Assembly: GCA_019649035.1 (NCBI GenBank)
Contig: BMAT01012505.1
Coordinates: 310,484 to 348,305, forward strand
Direction: 5' to 3'
Length of the DNA stretch: 37,822 nucleotides
Source of the DNA: Elysia marginata
Taxonomy: Eukaryota > Mollusca > Gastropoda > Plakobranchidae
Made by a program: the position numbers and the translations under genes. This document shows positions 21,528 to 33,189 of this stretch, one piece after another; the first letter of the stretch is position 1, and the number at the start of each line of letters is the position of its first letter. Below the pieces are notes generated by a model. It had not been told where the DNA came from. It saw only the letters and a program-made list of their open reading frames with translations, and made no database searches.

Positions 21528-24500
21528 CTGAGATAAAGGAAAATAACTTGGGTCATATATACTTGTTCTTCGATCTTTTCTATCTTCTACAATAAAAATG
21601 GCTAAATAATCTCTACATCAACAAGACATTAACATCCCTCTTGTAGACAAATGTACATCATAACACAAGATACTGCGTAAAGGTTTTGACAAAGATACAT
21701 AAAGGCAATATAGGTTATTATATGCCATTTTTGGGTGTCAAGTTTTACACAAGAAACCTTTGAAAATGTCCTTAAGAACAGACATTTTCTCATATGTCCG
21801 AAGGAACAAAAAAGAAAACTCTTTACAAATTCAGCTAACAATGAAAACTCATTATATGAGAGCATGAATTTTTGTTTCAAGAAAAAAATAAGCAGGGTTA
21901 CAAGGTAACTTTATACAAAACACATTTTAATTACCGTGTAAACATCATTTTCACAAAAAAATAAAAAAATAAAAGAGCAAGAAATCATAGGGCATGACAC
22001 AATCTGACACTCATTCTTGTGATGTTCAGAAAGTATTTAATTTATTTCTTCACTTGTATTACTAGAAATTTTTGTAAGTTGTATTATTCGCTTTAAAACA
22101 GATCAGTGATCTGGGTAAGCAATGACAAAAAAGTCTGTTTTCAGACTTCCATACAAACATGGTATTGGTAAAATATGTAAAATCTGTGAGCTTACCATTT
22201 CTAAATCATCATCAAATGTATCCTCATCAACTTGTAAGGCTAACTTTCTGATACTCTCACGAACTTTCTTGCCCTCATTTCCTGCAAAACAATTGTTAAT
22301 TAAACAAAGTTAGTGAAGTCAGTAGAGCTTTTCATCGCAGTTTCTCAACCTGTTTGCTTCAATTTGCTGTTACCTACTTTTAATATCGTAATGGTTTTTG
22401 CTGTTGCTAACTTTTGACATGGTGATCTAAACAAAATAAGTGAATAAAGTGCCAATGAGATTTAGGGTTCTTTTTTTATACAAGGAATAATGATTGGAGT
22501 GCATTGATAATTTTTCTTCAGGGGGCAGAAAGACTGAAATATTGTCTAATAAAATTGCACATAAATTTGTACATACATAGAGTTTTTAATTACTTTATGC
22601 TTTTAGTATGGTGTCTGTATGCCTTTTTCAAGATAAGAATCTTCTAGTTCTAGGGGGCCTACACATATATTTATCATTTTACATTTGTACTTCAGTTTTT
22701 TTTAAATTTTAAGATAATTTTAAAAGCAGTTTTAGTTAAATTATAAAAATTATACTCTTTAATGTCATAATTATTTTCAAAATACAAATTGAAACTGTAC
22801 TATACACTTAAAATTATTCAGCAATTATAACAATTTAAGTATATTCTTTTGACTTATTTTAGAAAAATAAGTATACTTTTCAACTGCGTTTTCATAGATG
22901 TCTTGTATTCTGTCCAAATGAGTCGTAAGTCGAATGGCTTAGTTTTGAGATATAGGCTTTTAAAGTTTGGTGGGTGTTCAGAATTCAAACTTTTTTATTT
23001 TTAGAAATCAACACTACAACCATTTCAAAACAATTTTCACACCTAGTTCATGTTAAAGTTTCATGCTTTATGTGTTCTATTATAGGTGGTACAGTTGCTA
23101 AGGTCTCAAAACCTTTATAATCGTCTCAACTTTAAATGCTATTTTCTCCCTTTACAGAAATTTCACAAGACCTAGCCCTGCCGACTTCAAACAGCTATAA
23201 TTTCACACAGTATATTTCTGTTTGTTGTATTTGAAAGTAGAGATAATAAGCTTTTCTATGATAGCAATATCTGACTATCTTCCAATTTCGGCTTAAGACT
23301 CATTTTGACTGGTTGCAAGACATGCACAGTGGAATTTTGTGAAAAGTGAACTCTCGTTTAAAGTCAACACCTGGCAACAGTCTTATTTCTTTTCCTTCTT
23401 TATTTAAGTAATTTTATTTCGCATTTAGTCAACTGCCTCGTACTTATTTCTGCTTAAAGTCAACACCTTGTAGCCAGATGGAAAGAGATAGAAAGACCAC
23501 AGATGGGTCTTCGGACAGACAAAGAGAATTGCGGAGGTGGGTTGGCCGGCGACCGTTGCTTCCATTCATGACTTAAGACACTGTGTGCAGAACAAGCTCA
23601 CCTGCCTGGGCCCACTGGCCTGGCAAGGGCTAGTGGTGGAGAAGGGGAGGGCTGGTCTAGCTGGACAGGTGCTGATTTGCTGATTGGGGCAGTTCACTGA
23701 TGATTCCCCCATTACTCCCTGCTTAATCTAATCTTACGCACATACGGTGTTTCTGGGCATACCTACACATATACACATTCCATACCTGTGTCTACATCTA
23801 GCCTAGGCTAACCTTCATCATTTCTCCGAGCACCTCCCCAGTGGTCACGCTGCGCTCTTTGAATTTATCTAACTCTTCTTACAGATTGCACTATGATACC
23901 CCCCCCCAAGAAAATGGATCAAGTCAACCTTGCTTCAAGTTAACAATTTTTTTGGTCCCAAGGTGTTGACTTTATCCCGATTCCACTGTACATTAACGTT
24001 GTGTTAAACTGTTATTAATTTTCCTAAATTATACTTTATTAAACACTTAAAATAAAAATATTTTTATGTTCTTTTGTCTGTACATTTATGACGATGGTGT
24101 ACTTATTAATTTTCCATGTTGGGATCAATAAAATTTATCTTGTATTATGTACAGATTCACTTTTTTCAAAATGCAATTTCTTTAACTCAAACGTTACATA
24201 CGCCATAAAAATATATACAATTTAGTTGTACAACTGTTTTGTATTTTCGATGTATATAAGGTTGCAAACATTAACAAACTTGATCATTTCTGGTCAGTGT
24301 AAGGCAAACTGATAATATTTGGTCATACTAAATCAAAATACATCCATGGTATAAAAGTATAGTAAAAAGTAAAGTTATTCCATTCTCATACTCAATACTG
24401 GTGTCAGGGAACAAGGAGTAAGTTCTTATTTTTCTTGGCCAATGGCATAGGTAGAAAGTTTGCTATTGCTTTCCTCACAGCACTTACTTTTTCCTAACTA

Positions 24501-27500
24501 CCCATTAAGTGCTGGATGGGTACAGGGGAACTAAAATAAATTTTGCCCAGGCTGGGTATCAAAACTGGTACCCCCCACATAGCGCCCTACAGATTGAGCC
24601 AGTGCTTACTGCTAGCATAGTTTTCCTCACAAAAACAATTAATTAACAGACCTCACCCTATTGTAGCCTAATGGTAAGACACTCACTCAGAGATCAGGAG
24701 GTGCGTGGTTCGATCCCCGGCCGAGTCAAACCAAGGACTTTAAAATTGGTATTAGCAGCTGATCCGCCTAGTGTCTGGCATTATATATTTAGTGTTAAGT
24801 CTGGTCGGCCTTGAAATCTACCAGAGTCCCAAATTCATACACAAAATAATTTTTTTCAAATTGACCATGAGCTTTAAAAAAAAAAAGAGAGAGATTTTTA
24901 CCTGGAACTGTAATTCGTAGTTTCATATGTGCCCTTTGTATCTCTAAAGTTTCTGTCTCCTTCAGCTGTTTTATCACCTCAAGCGCCTAGATCAGAACAT
25001 CAAAATCATAAGAACAACTTAAATGCGGAGCAAATCATATCAAAAGCTTCATAGTCCTTTGCTCTTCTATTAGGCTTGTTCTATATGCATTTCAAAATTA
25101 TCGTAGTCCAAAGGTGTATTTAAATCCTTTTATTGTACTGTTACTGCAGAATAAGATGTCAGAGTGATCGGAATAAAAAATGTTTAAGTTTGTCTAATGC
25201 TAGATTATTATTGTCCTAAACCTTAAGGAAATCCTTTCTACTTTATCATGTCAACCCTGTTCGGTTGTATTTTCCTGCTTTTAGTTTTATAGGTAAGTAT
25301 GAACTCCTTTCATACCATGACTACCACAGGGAATGACATATATAACTTAATGAGCTGACTCAAGTGCTTTTACTTGTACCAGAAGCGAAAACTTAAGATT
25401 AAAGACAAACATAAAAGCTCTTTTTCTTAAGAACTATATGCAATATTTTCTCAGTGATAAGGTATGCATTTTTGAAAACTTTTTCTCACCTGCTGTTTTG
25501 CATTCTTTGTTGGTTTGATGGAGAAATGCATGGCTCTCATAGACTTTTCAATCATAGTCACAGGGTATGGCCGTTTTGTTACCGGGTGCACGCACTTGTC
25601 AGCTACAACTGTGGCAATGTCGCGAAACATCCCATCAAGTTGGGCGGCTCTCTCCTTCTCTGACACCTGGAGCTCTCCTTTACTGAGGATCTGAGTACAT
25701 AGAACAAACCATTACCTTGATTGTTTTACAAATATTCAGCAGATAAATAATGTCTTGCAACCAGTGCAAATGAGGCTGATGTTGCAAATTTTAAATTACA
25801 AGGCGTTGATACTTTCAACGATGCATTAGGCGTTGACACTTTGATGGTTAAAAACTCTTTAAATTGTAACTGTATGCTATGTAAAATCAAAGTCTTGTGG
25901 AGTGATTTAAGAAATTCTTATGACCTAAAATATAGAGAAAAACAGAAAAAACTTTTCTTAAAAAGACTTTTCTTAATTTGCAATTTTGTTCATCACCCTC
26001 ATTTGGACTCTTTGCATGATATACATATCTGACAAGCTTCTAACTCAGATCAAGAAAAGATATCGATCCCAATCATTGTTGAAGTTTCCTTTTTTTTTTC
26101 AGACTTCTAATTTGCAATTTTACATTTAACCCCAATTTTCAAATTTACGCAACACAATGATTCTGACCTATATGTACCTATTGGTGCAGAATAGTATATC
26201 AAAAGTGGTCTAATAGTGTTATATTTAATCTGTGTGATACTTTTTTCATATCCTGCCACACAAAGATATGCGCAGTCTGCAATGATGAAGGCGGAAGAGA
26301 TTGGTGTTCCCCAAATTATGACGCAGATTTCCCAAGTTCTGACATAGATATCCTATGTTCTTTCAAAGCGTAAAAATCTGTAAGGTGCGTCTTTTAGCTC
26401 TGCATCCAGCTCTTGACCGGTCTCTGTCAACAGCAAGCCGTGGTCATCACAAGGATATACAAGCGAGTCAATGATTATCAGTCACAGAGAAATTGAAAAT
26501 TGCAGTGCTGCTAAGGAGACAAAGCAGCTCTTTATAAACTTGCAGTCTAGACAGCTGGTAATGGATACTAGGCTGGTTTTATGCATTTCTAGCTCTTTCA
26601 AACGTAACTGGGTATTATGTTTAATCTGTCTAACCAGACACTTACACTTATAACCTTTGCTCCCTAAGTCATATTTCTTTTAACAAGAATTGCTCTTATT
26701 AGATGCATTGACATAATTTACAAGTATAAAACTTTAAATATTAAGACCAGGATAAGACTTTTTTGTTTATACCTTATAACAAGTAAGGCGCAATTTGTTA
26801 CTACATGACTTCATGCAATTTTTAAAATTTTCCTCTTCTTTTGTCTTATTATAGCAACGGTTAAGGTGTATGTTTGCGGTGTCAAGGATGTGACACTTTT
26901 TAAAATATTCTATAGAAATACACAAGTATGCTTTGCTACTGTCTTGTGAGTGGCGTGAATGAATGTTTTTTGCATTTAATGATCACAATTTTACATTACA
27001 CAAGTATTTAGATTAAGCATGGTAGCATGATTAATGATGGCAAATGCATAAAGCAAGATGTATCAATTTGATATGCACAAATGTTTTTATGCATGTCAGC
27101 AAGGAGACGCTTTCGTCGATTTTTAAAAACCAACATTACTCAATGAAAATCAAATTGTTTTAAGTGACTGTTGACACTTGTATTTAAAATGTTTGCTACA
27201 TTTTTTAAACAAAATTGCATGAGGTTACAACTATCTCAATGGTTTTCCAAGGTTAATGTGAGTGACTGAGTGGTGTTGTTTTATATTCATCAAATTATGT
27301 TCATATTTTTTTCAAATAAGAGTTGATAGTCAATTTTCTCCCCTTATGTTTCTCAAAATTACAAGGCAAAATAAGCTTCACCTTTCGCAAACAGACAAAG
27401 TAGAGGATAGAAGCAATGGTCAAATCAAAAATCCATCTAATTCACTACGTTTTCCAAGAAAATTAATCAACCATTTGCTTGTCTCTAAAATCTGCCAGTC

Positions 27501-29309
27501 AAAATGTTAATATATTGGGTGCTAAGGCAACCAAATCTGCCTAAACATACACAAGAGTACCGGGTATGTCTTACATGTTGGTTGAAACTATGAAGTGGCC
27601 CAATAATTGTTTTTGTTCTCACTGTAAGAGCAAAGTGCTCGGTTTTATTCACTTGTAGGGAGGAGCAGGAGTGGAAACTACGGTTATTTTCTGCATCAGA
27701 TTGTTTTTTTTCTATCTTTAATTTAAAGTTTTTGGATAGCATTGCTCTACAAATTTTTTACTTTTGCTTACCTAACTTCAAACTATCTAGTGTCAATTTT
27801 TATATAGGGAAAGTTCAAACATATAAAAATTTTTTTTAAATCCTGAACAACCTACAACAAATTGTGCCAGCGCATTCAAGGAGGTAGATTAAGTATTCTT
27901 ACAGTTAGGTCAGATTGAGATTAAATTTTTTACATCACTGAAGGTACAAAGGACATAGGTCAGAATCATTCTTCCACAAAGAATAGAGGGAATCATTGAT
28001 AAAAATTATTAAGTTGAACTAAGACATTCATTTCAAGTTCTAAGCTTAAATGCCTTTAATATAAACACAGACAAATTAGCTTTTCATTTGAAAAAAATAT
28101 TTTGTTTCATACTAATTATAGATACGACTGCCTCAAGAGATTATTTGTTACAGAATACAAATTGTATTCTGATTATAATCAGCCTTTTTCAAAATCAATT
28201 TGATAGTCATTTGAACTTTATAAATCTTACCAACTTGCAGATCTCTGTTTCATCATCCATATCAAATGCTTTTTTCAAATCTGCCATTTTAGCAAACTCC
28301 CCTTTGGAAACATTTGAGAAAACTTTTTGAGTTTGTAATACCTCATCAATGTCAGTTTCGCTGTAGAAAGGGATAAAAATATACGTTAAAAGGCAGCTCG
28401 ACTAAATCAGAGACAAGTCAGATTTTGACCTGCAGAGTTCTTTTAAAACTTTAAAAGTCTGTACTTAATACCTTTTGAGAGATTGATATAATTATTACTA
28501 CAACCTTCCTTCAGCTCTATAATAAATTTCAAACCAAAAAGGGTCTAATATACAGCATGTTTCCAACTCAAAATAAATCCAGACAACTTGTAGTTGTACC
28601 TGATATACCCTGAATGCCTCAGATCTATTATAGTAATGAACATACACAAAAATTGGGAGGAGGAGAGGGGGGGAAGCAAATCAATCCTTTCTGACTTCTT
28701 CCCTTAAAGAGAATAAAACCACATTTTATCATAATAATGATGATGAAGTTCGCAGGTGACTCTTTGCTTGGTTAGATACTACTTTACCCTGGAGGACTAG
28801 TACTAGAGGCTAGAGGCATGTTAATTTTTTTAGGTTTAAAGAACTTTGAGATGAACTTATCAGACATTCAGAGACAAACTTGTGCTGTAGACTATTGTCG
28901 ATAAACATACAAAGGAACCAAGATACATACAATACCCAAGAACCAAAATGATTTGCTCAATTCAAGTTCAAGAATGGTTTTACTAACCTGTCCAAAAGTA
29001 GACTGAGGGAAATCATAATTCTATTATAATTATTTTTAAGAAGGTTTTAATCGTAATTTTCTTCAGATTGCACTGCAGAATTTGACATAGGCCTATTTAT
29101 TAAACTATGAGTTGATATAAATAATAAACAAATGACATTGAGATTGAAAGTTAAAACTTGAAAGGTCATTCAACTTACATTTTGTTCCTCCACTGAGTAA
29201 CTTTGTTGGGGTAGCAAGCAATTTCAAAACGTTTTCCAGCTTTCTTCAGTCGCACCACAGCAACATTTGTAAGCCTTTTCTGGTTGGTTGGCTGGTTTAT
29301 TTTTGACAT
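21402..29309 (-). CDS. SBDS: SBDS ribosome maturation protein (252 aa, 6 coding exons)
   Basis: SBDS works with the GTPase EFL1 to release eIF6 from nascent 60S subunits, activating them for translation; it acts in the nucleolus and cytoplasm. Joining 29309-29179, 28360-28231, 25690-25490, 24986-24902, 22281-22196 and 21527-21402 gives 759 nt: 252 residues plus TGA, against 250 in human. All introns are GT...AG and phases agree. Family hallmarks in order: [20 protein letters not shown] and DEVLQT (N-terminal FYSH domain, about residues 15-96), [15 protein letters not shown] and TKRPYPV (central helical domain, about 108-170), then QRAHMKLRI and [10 protein letters not shown] (C-terminal ferredoxin-like domain). 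The start matches the human N terminus, one residue longer. All three domains are intact and nothing suggests a pseudogene. Introns hold two SINEs, a MITE and a repeat. Confidence 0.97.
22196..22281 (-). CDS. SBDS: SBDS coding exon 5
   Basis: Acceptor TTTTGCAG|GA and donor ATG|GTAAGC. It encodes [20 protein letters not shown] and on to DDDLEM. This is more divergent than the rest, as is usual for this part of the family. Confidence 0.93.
22953..23304 (+). repeat. Unassigned interspersed repeat, copy 1
   Basis: Roughly 350 bp, clearly related to 33396-33734 in the same orientation. Shared blocks in order: GTGGGTGTTCAGAA, ACACCT(A/G)GTTCATGTT, TTTTCTCCCTTT, CTGACTTCAAACAGCTAT (with one change), TTTCTGTTTGTT, AAAGTAGAGA and CTTAAGACTCATT. 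No coding frame and no tRNA-like head. A MITE begins 23 bp beyond its end. It lies in SBDS intron 4. Confidence 0.85.
23327..23988. mobile_element. pogo/Tigger-like MITE, GTCAAC subfamily (662 bp)
   Basis: The left end is CAGTGGAATTTTGTGAAAAG. The right end, read inward, is CAGTGGAATCGGGATAAAGT followed by CAAC. TA follows the right end (23989-23990) and the left flank reads CA, a likely mutated TA. It is the most complete member of the subfamily in the window. AAGTCAAC-type motifs recur at both ends. No transposase frame. Located in SBDS intron 4. Confidence 0.85.
24450..24612 (-). mobile_element. Degenerate tRNA-derived SINE (family A-like)
   Basis: Minus-strand read gives GGCTCAATCTGTAGGGCG (box A-like), GGGTACCAGTTTTGATACCC (weak box B), then GTACCCATCCAGCACTTAAT with GGGTA and GAGGAAAGCAAT. 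The body resembles SINE-A but is diverged. Boundaries are approximate. Confidence 0.45.
24657..24813 (+). mobile_element. tRNA-derived SINE, family B, 3'-truncated
   Basis: Head GTAGCCTAATGGTAAGACAC, GGTTCGATCCCCGG (box B) and GAGTCAAACCAAGGACTTTA, then the body AAAATTGGTATTAGCAGCTG and GATCCGCC, ending near GTCTGGTCGG. It matches the first half of the complete copy at 31542 and lacks its tail. It ends 89 bp downstream (in gene direction) of SBDS exon 4. Confidence 0.88.
24902..24986 (-). CDS. SBDS: SBDS coding exon 4
   Basis: Acceptor GATCTAG|GCG and donor CCAG|GTAAAA. It encodes [20 protein letters not shown] followed by MKLRITVP. Human has [20 protein letters not shown] here. Confidence 0.95.
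25490..25690 (-). CDS. SBDS: SBDS coding exon 3
   Basis: Exactly 67 codons; acceptor TACTCAG|ATC and donor CAG|GTGAGA. It encodes [29 protein letters not shown] and [15 protein letters not shown], the most conserved SBDS segment. Confidence 0.97.
26353..26475 (-). other. Short coding-like fossil in SBDS intron 2
   Basis: About 40 minus-strand codons with balanced composition: [20 protein letters not shown], then [19 protein letters not shown] and a TAG at 26355-26353. No start codon, no splice pattern that would join it to SBDS, and no recognised family. Probably the 3' end of a decayed transposon or gene copy. Confidence 0.3.
28231..28360 (-). CDS. SBDS: SBDS coding exon 2
   Basis: Acceptor TTCTACAG|C and donor TTG|GTAAGA. 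It encodes the second half of the FYSH domain, including [20 protein letters not shown] and TEICK, which aligns with the human TEICK that contains Cys84. Confidence 0.95.
29179..29309 (-). CDS. SBDS: SBDS coding exon 1
   Basis: ATG at 29309-29307 in the context CATCATCATGTC. It encodes [20 protein letters not shown] and on to TQWRNK. Donor AAAAT|GTAAGT leaves two bases. Confidence 0.95.
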
Positions 29310-29376
29310 GATGATGTGTGATACCTTTGGAAACAAAGATAATATATAATTTTTAATAAAGCTAAGAGTTGATAGA

Positions 29377-29457
29377 GTAAACCTTGGTTATACAAGCAAA
29401 ATCAACAGTTCTGGGCTTTGAATGATTCCACTATAAGGACAAGTAAAACCAAGGTTT
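29377..29457. repeat. Short inverted repeat just upstream of SBDS
   Basis: AAACCTTGGTTATAC near 29379 faces GTAAAACCAAGGTTT near 29440; the 11-base core AAACCTTGGTT is exact. The arms resemble Tigger-type termini, so it may be a tiny MITE remnant. It begins about 70 bp upstream of the SBDS ATG, in the promoter or 5' UTR zone. Confidence 0.5.
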
Positions 29458-29930
29458 TGTTTTAACCAGGTTTGTAATAATATAATGAATTACACTAATA
29501 ATAAACCGAATCATGGGGCAAATGGTACCTGCTACTGGTCTCTCAGGCAATTGTTTCCTTCAATCATAGCTTTTTTTAGTTTGCCTTTGAGTCCTTTATT
29601 TTAGCGATGAGTTTATTTGCATCTCAATAGTCAATCTGATTTTTTGCATTCGAACTGCACTTTAAAAAATCTTGCACGATTATGGATACTGAATTTATAG
29701 CATAATCTTTCATTGACAGTTTTCAGCTTTAATTTTACCTCTTGCCACAACTTACAAGGTACTATTGCCCTGTTTTATGTTTGTTTTTTTTTTACTCAGT
29801 CAAAAGGAAGTTTTCTTCTTAGATGGTATGATTCAGTGGTAGTGGTGAGTGTTAACAAAGAAAATATCTATGAATTGACAAGGAGCATATTGGTCTTATT
29901 ATACAAAGGAACATTGGTCTCAATACATAA

Positions 29931-30421
29931 GAATCCTGGCTTGCTACATATGGTTGCGAAGCATGGACCTATTCCAAGACGGTTTGGAGGAAGATTATTT
30001 ATAGGGACGTTTGAAATGTGGTGCTACAGGAGACTTCACAATGTCCCATGGACAGAAAAGAAAACCAACTTGTAAAGAAATTATGCAAATGGCTGATGTT
30101 GGCGAAAGACTATTGCAACAGCTTATGAGGCGGAAACTTAGGTATGCTGGACACATCATGAGAGGCAGTTCGGGACCTTTGCTACAACTATCCCTAGAGT
30201 GGAAAATCAAAGGGCAGAGAGGACAGGAAAGGCCAAGAAGGAACTGGATGGACGGACGATGTGAAGAAAAGGTCGGGGTTGAGAGGCTATGAAGATCATA
30301 CGAAACAGAAGGCCAAGAACAGAGAAGAATCATGGAAAGATATGGTTGCCAACCTTAAGTTTGGACCGAAGACGGCACTTGATGATGTATTATTGTTATA
30401 TATATTATTATTATTATTATA
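29931..30421 (+). mobile_element. LINE 3' end, frameshifted reverse-transcriptase remnant
   Basis: The C-terminal part of a non-LTR retrotransposon polyprotein is spread over several frames: YGCEAWTYSKTVWRKII, then FEMWCYRRLHNVPWTEKKTN (frame 2), then KEIMQMADVGERLLQQLMRR and KLRYAGHIMRG through RGQERPRRNWMD (frame 3), then another shift to RGYEDHTKQKAKNREESWKD and MVANLKFG. The YGCE(A/T)W ... MWCYRR ... KLRYAGHIMR series is typical of LINE endonuclease-RT proteins. A (TTA)n tail (30389-30420) ends the copy. It is dead: at least three frameshifts and no 5' part. Confidence 0.88.
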
Positions 30422-30429
30422 AATATATT

Positions 30430-31525
30430 ATATGTATTCAAGGTTTTTTTTTATTTACCACTTAATGGCTCACTAAAACAAAACAGGCCGTATTAGTTAG
30501 TATATGTTAAAAGTAGCCTGCAGATATGGGCGTTTTACTTTTTTCTCTTACAAATAATGATAATAGTAAAATAAAGATGACGATGACCCAACTTGAATTT
30601 ATATTGACAAAAAGAGACAACATGAAAAACATAGAAACGTTTCGCCTGCAAGCAGCAATAGCTTCGTCAGTCAAAGATATACTGAAGTGAAAACAAAAAT
30701 ACAAAAACATATAAACATGAGAGAACCAAATAACGTCAGTTACAGGCCAGGGAAATAGGGGGAAATGAAGAGCGTGTAAGGGAATACAAAGGCCTATCTC
30801 TAGTGAAGAAAGAAGAAAAGGGCGGAAATAATGATTTACTAGTTTGAAAGAAGGATTTTACCAGTTTTATTAATGATGTACGGCACAACATAAACAAATA
30901 ACACACCTAGCAGCGGGTTAAAAAAGCCGATTTTTAAGGCAAACACCACTAACTTACGGCTCACGCAGGCAGTTTGGAGTAGCTCCTGCTAGATCTAGAT
31001 CTAGATCTAGTGACTAGTGTACTATATAATTATTTTAAAATTAACCAACTGGCCTTACTTTGGTAGCTAATAATACACGTATTTAAAAGTTACTGAATGT
31101 TTTAGACTTGGTTGGCGAAACCTTCACATATTATAGATGATGTTCAGTTCTTGGACTAGATCTAAAGTCAAAGATCTAGAGATAGAGTCGTGTGTTGCAC
31201 ATCCAACATGTAATCCTGACACAGAACAGAATGTAGATAATCAAAATCGGAAGTAAACAAGCTAACAACATCTGCAACATTGGGCCAATATTTTAGTGGT
31301 TGATATCGATAGCAAAAAAAAAGACAACAACTTTAGGCAGCGGCTTTTGACCCGCATGATTGAATAATGGTAATGACCTATATCTTAATCGAGTCACATG
31401 GATCTTGGAAAAACACCAATCTCTACCGCCTTCTTCTTTCTGAATTGGCATCGTTTATGTGACACGATAAGAAAAATATTACGCAGCTTACATAAAACGG
31501 TCTTATAGCACTTTGGTACACAATC
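30430..31525. other. Intergenic, no gene recognised
   Basis: Contains a TAGATC run at 30990-31012 and a segment at 30640-30680 reading GAAACGTTTCGCCTGCAAGC, AATAGCTTCGTCAG. Otherwise nothing can be supported. Confidence 0.4.
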
Positions 31526-31541
31526 CCGCACCAATCGTGAG

Positions 31542-31848
31542 TTGGTTGGTTGGTTGTTTGAATTTTAATGTTTCTTTTCAACTACATGGTTATATCAGAG
31601 ACGGCGCTTGGGACAATTTAAAGGGTGCTGCAAAACTGTGATGTAAGGAGCGCTTGCATACACCACACCCAGTCACATTATCCTGACACCAGCGCGACTA
31701 GACTCAGCACTAAATCCATAATGCTAGAAACAAGGCGGATCAGCTGCTAATACCAATTTTAAAGTCCTTGGTTTGACTCGGTGGGGGATTGAACCAGGTA
31801 CTCCCCGATCTCTGAGTGAATGTCTTACCGCCAGGCCACAGAGCTGGT
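31542..31848 (-). mobile_element. Complete tRNA-derived SINE, family B, with target-site duplication
   Basis: A perfect 12-bp duplication ACCAATCGTGAG flanks it (31530-31541 and 31849-31860). On the minus strand it runs ACCAGCTCTGTGGCCTGGCG (box A), GGTTCAATCCC (box B with one change), GAGTCAAACCAAGGACTTTA, AATTGGTATTAGCAGCTGAT, a 150-bp body, and a tail of AACC repeats (CAAACAACCAACCAACCAA). Length is 307 bp. The duplication and tail show LINE-mediated insertion. Confidence 0.93.
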
Positions 31849-32063
31849 ACCAATCGTGAGAACCACGTGGTGTATATATATGTCAGAAATATTAGCAGGG
31901 AATAGAAGGTTTCGCAAAAAAAAAAACAAATAAAAAAAATAAAATAAAACAAAAACACGTGTTACATAAGGTTAATTACTTGGAGCGTATAACTTAGTGA
32001 GATTTGTCTTGCCCGTCTTTAACTACCTTGCTAATTTCCTGAAACCCTAATTATAGCTGGTAC

Positions 32064-32987
32064 GCAGAGGGTTTTTATTATAAACTATTCCAGTGCATAA
32101 GATCGTACATCTGTAACTGGGTACTAGACTTTTTACTTAACCGCCCGCAAGTTGTCAGAATTGGCAATATTTCATCGTCTGCAATTGTTCTTAATACAGG
32201 CACACCTCAAGGCTGTCCGTTATCTCCCAAACTGTACTCAATTTTTACTTATGACTTTAAAGCAGAATTCCCTGGGTGTCTTCTAATTAAATTTGCAGAC
32301 GACACCACTGTGACGGGATTGGTTGATAACATCAATAAAAATAATTTTCTAAGACAGATTGAATCAACAGTTCAATGGTGTAGAGAAAATAATTTAAAAC
32401 TAAACGTGTCAAAAACTAAAGAACTGGTAATTGACTTTCGAAGGGGCGAGGTGCCACCATCCCCATTGGTTATAGCAGGGGACACAGTTGAACGAGTTGA
32501 TTCATTCAAATTCCTGGGCACCATTCTGTCTAGCACATTAAGCTGGGAATTAAATAGCAACAATATATACAAAAAGGCCAGACAGCGTATGTACTTTTTA
32601 AGAAAACTTAGGTCTTTTAAGGTCAATAAGGTAACACTCATTAACTTTTACAGAGCCATTGTGGAGAGCATCTTAACTCAATCGATTATTGTCTGGTTTG
32701 ATAGAATAGCAAAAAAAGACATTAAAAGACTGAACTCAATTATCATAAACGCACAAAAGTTAATTGGTGTGAATCTGCCATCTCTTGAAAGTTTATATGA
32801 AGAAAGAATGTCAGCCAGAACAGGAAAGATATTGAAAGATGACACCCACCCAGCAAGGAAATATTTTGATTTTTTACCCCACGGGCGAAGACTAAGGGCG
32901 TTCAAAGGAAATAAACGATTGGTAAATAGCTTCTTTCATCAAGCCATAAAACATTTTAATGGAACTAGAATTAAGAGATTAGTCTGA
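32064..32987 (+). CDS. LINE reverse transcriptase, 5'-truncated
   Basis: One uninterrupted frame of about 308 codons (N-terminally incomplete; the element's real start is missing). Seen in order: [38 protein letters not shown] (RT motif 4), [13 protein letters not shown] (catalytic FADD, about 32296-32310), [29 protein letters not shown] (motif 7) and the C-terminal [19 protein letters not shown]. It lacks the endonuclease and fingers, so it is non-autonomous as it stands. The intact frame suggests recent insertion. The clade is a jockey/L2/Rex1-like non-LTR group by appearance; exact placement is uncertain. Confidence 0.92.
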   Translation, partial: AEGFYYKLFQCIRSYICNWVLDFLLNRPQVVRIGNISSSAIVLNTGTPQGCPLSPKLYSIFTYDFKAEFPGCLLIKFADDTTVTGLVDNINKNNFLRQIESTVQWCRENNLKLNVSKTKELVIDFRRGEVPPSPLVIAGDTVERVDSFKFLGTILSSTLSWELNSNNIYKKARQRMYFLRKLRSFKVNKVTLINFYRAIVESILTQSIIVWFDRIAKKDIKRLNSIIINAQKLIGVNLPSLESLYEERMSARTGKILKDDTHPARKYFDFLPHGRRLRAFKGNKRLVNSFFHQAIKHFNGTRIKRLV

Positions 32988-33118
32988 TCGAATCTTTTGA
33001 TTATATGGATGACACATTAGGATGGGGTGTTTTGTTGAGCGGGATGTGTACTGTTAAGAAGAATGCATGCATTTCTTGTTCATTGTGACAAAAGAGAGAA
33101 AGGGGGAATGCTACACGA

Positions 33119-33120
<2 letters not shown>

Positions 33121-33176
<56 letters not shown>

Positions 33177-33189
33177 AGAGAGAGAGAGA
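33121..33189. repeat. (GA)n microsatellite
   Basis: Twenty-six uninterrupted AG units (33121-33172), then GATGAGAGAGAGAG. It lies in the LINE 3' UTR. The poly-Leu/Ser open frame on the minus strand is a product of this array. Confidence 0.97.
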
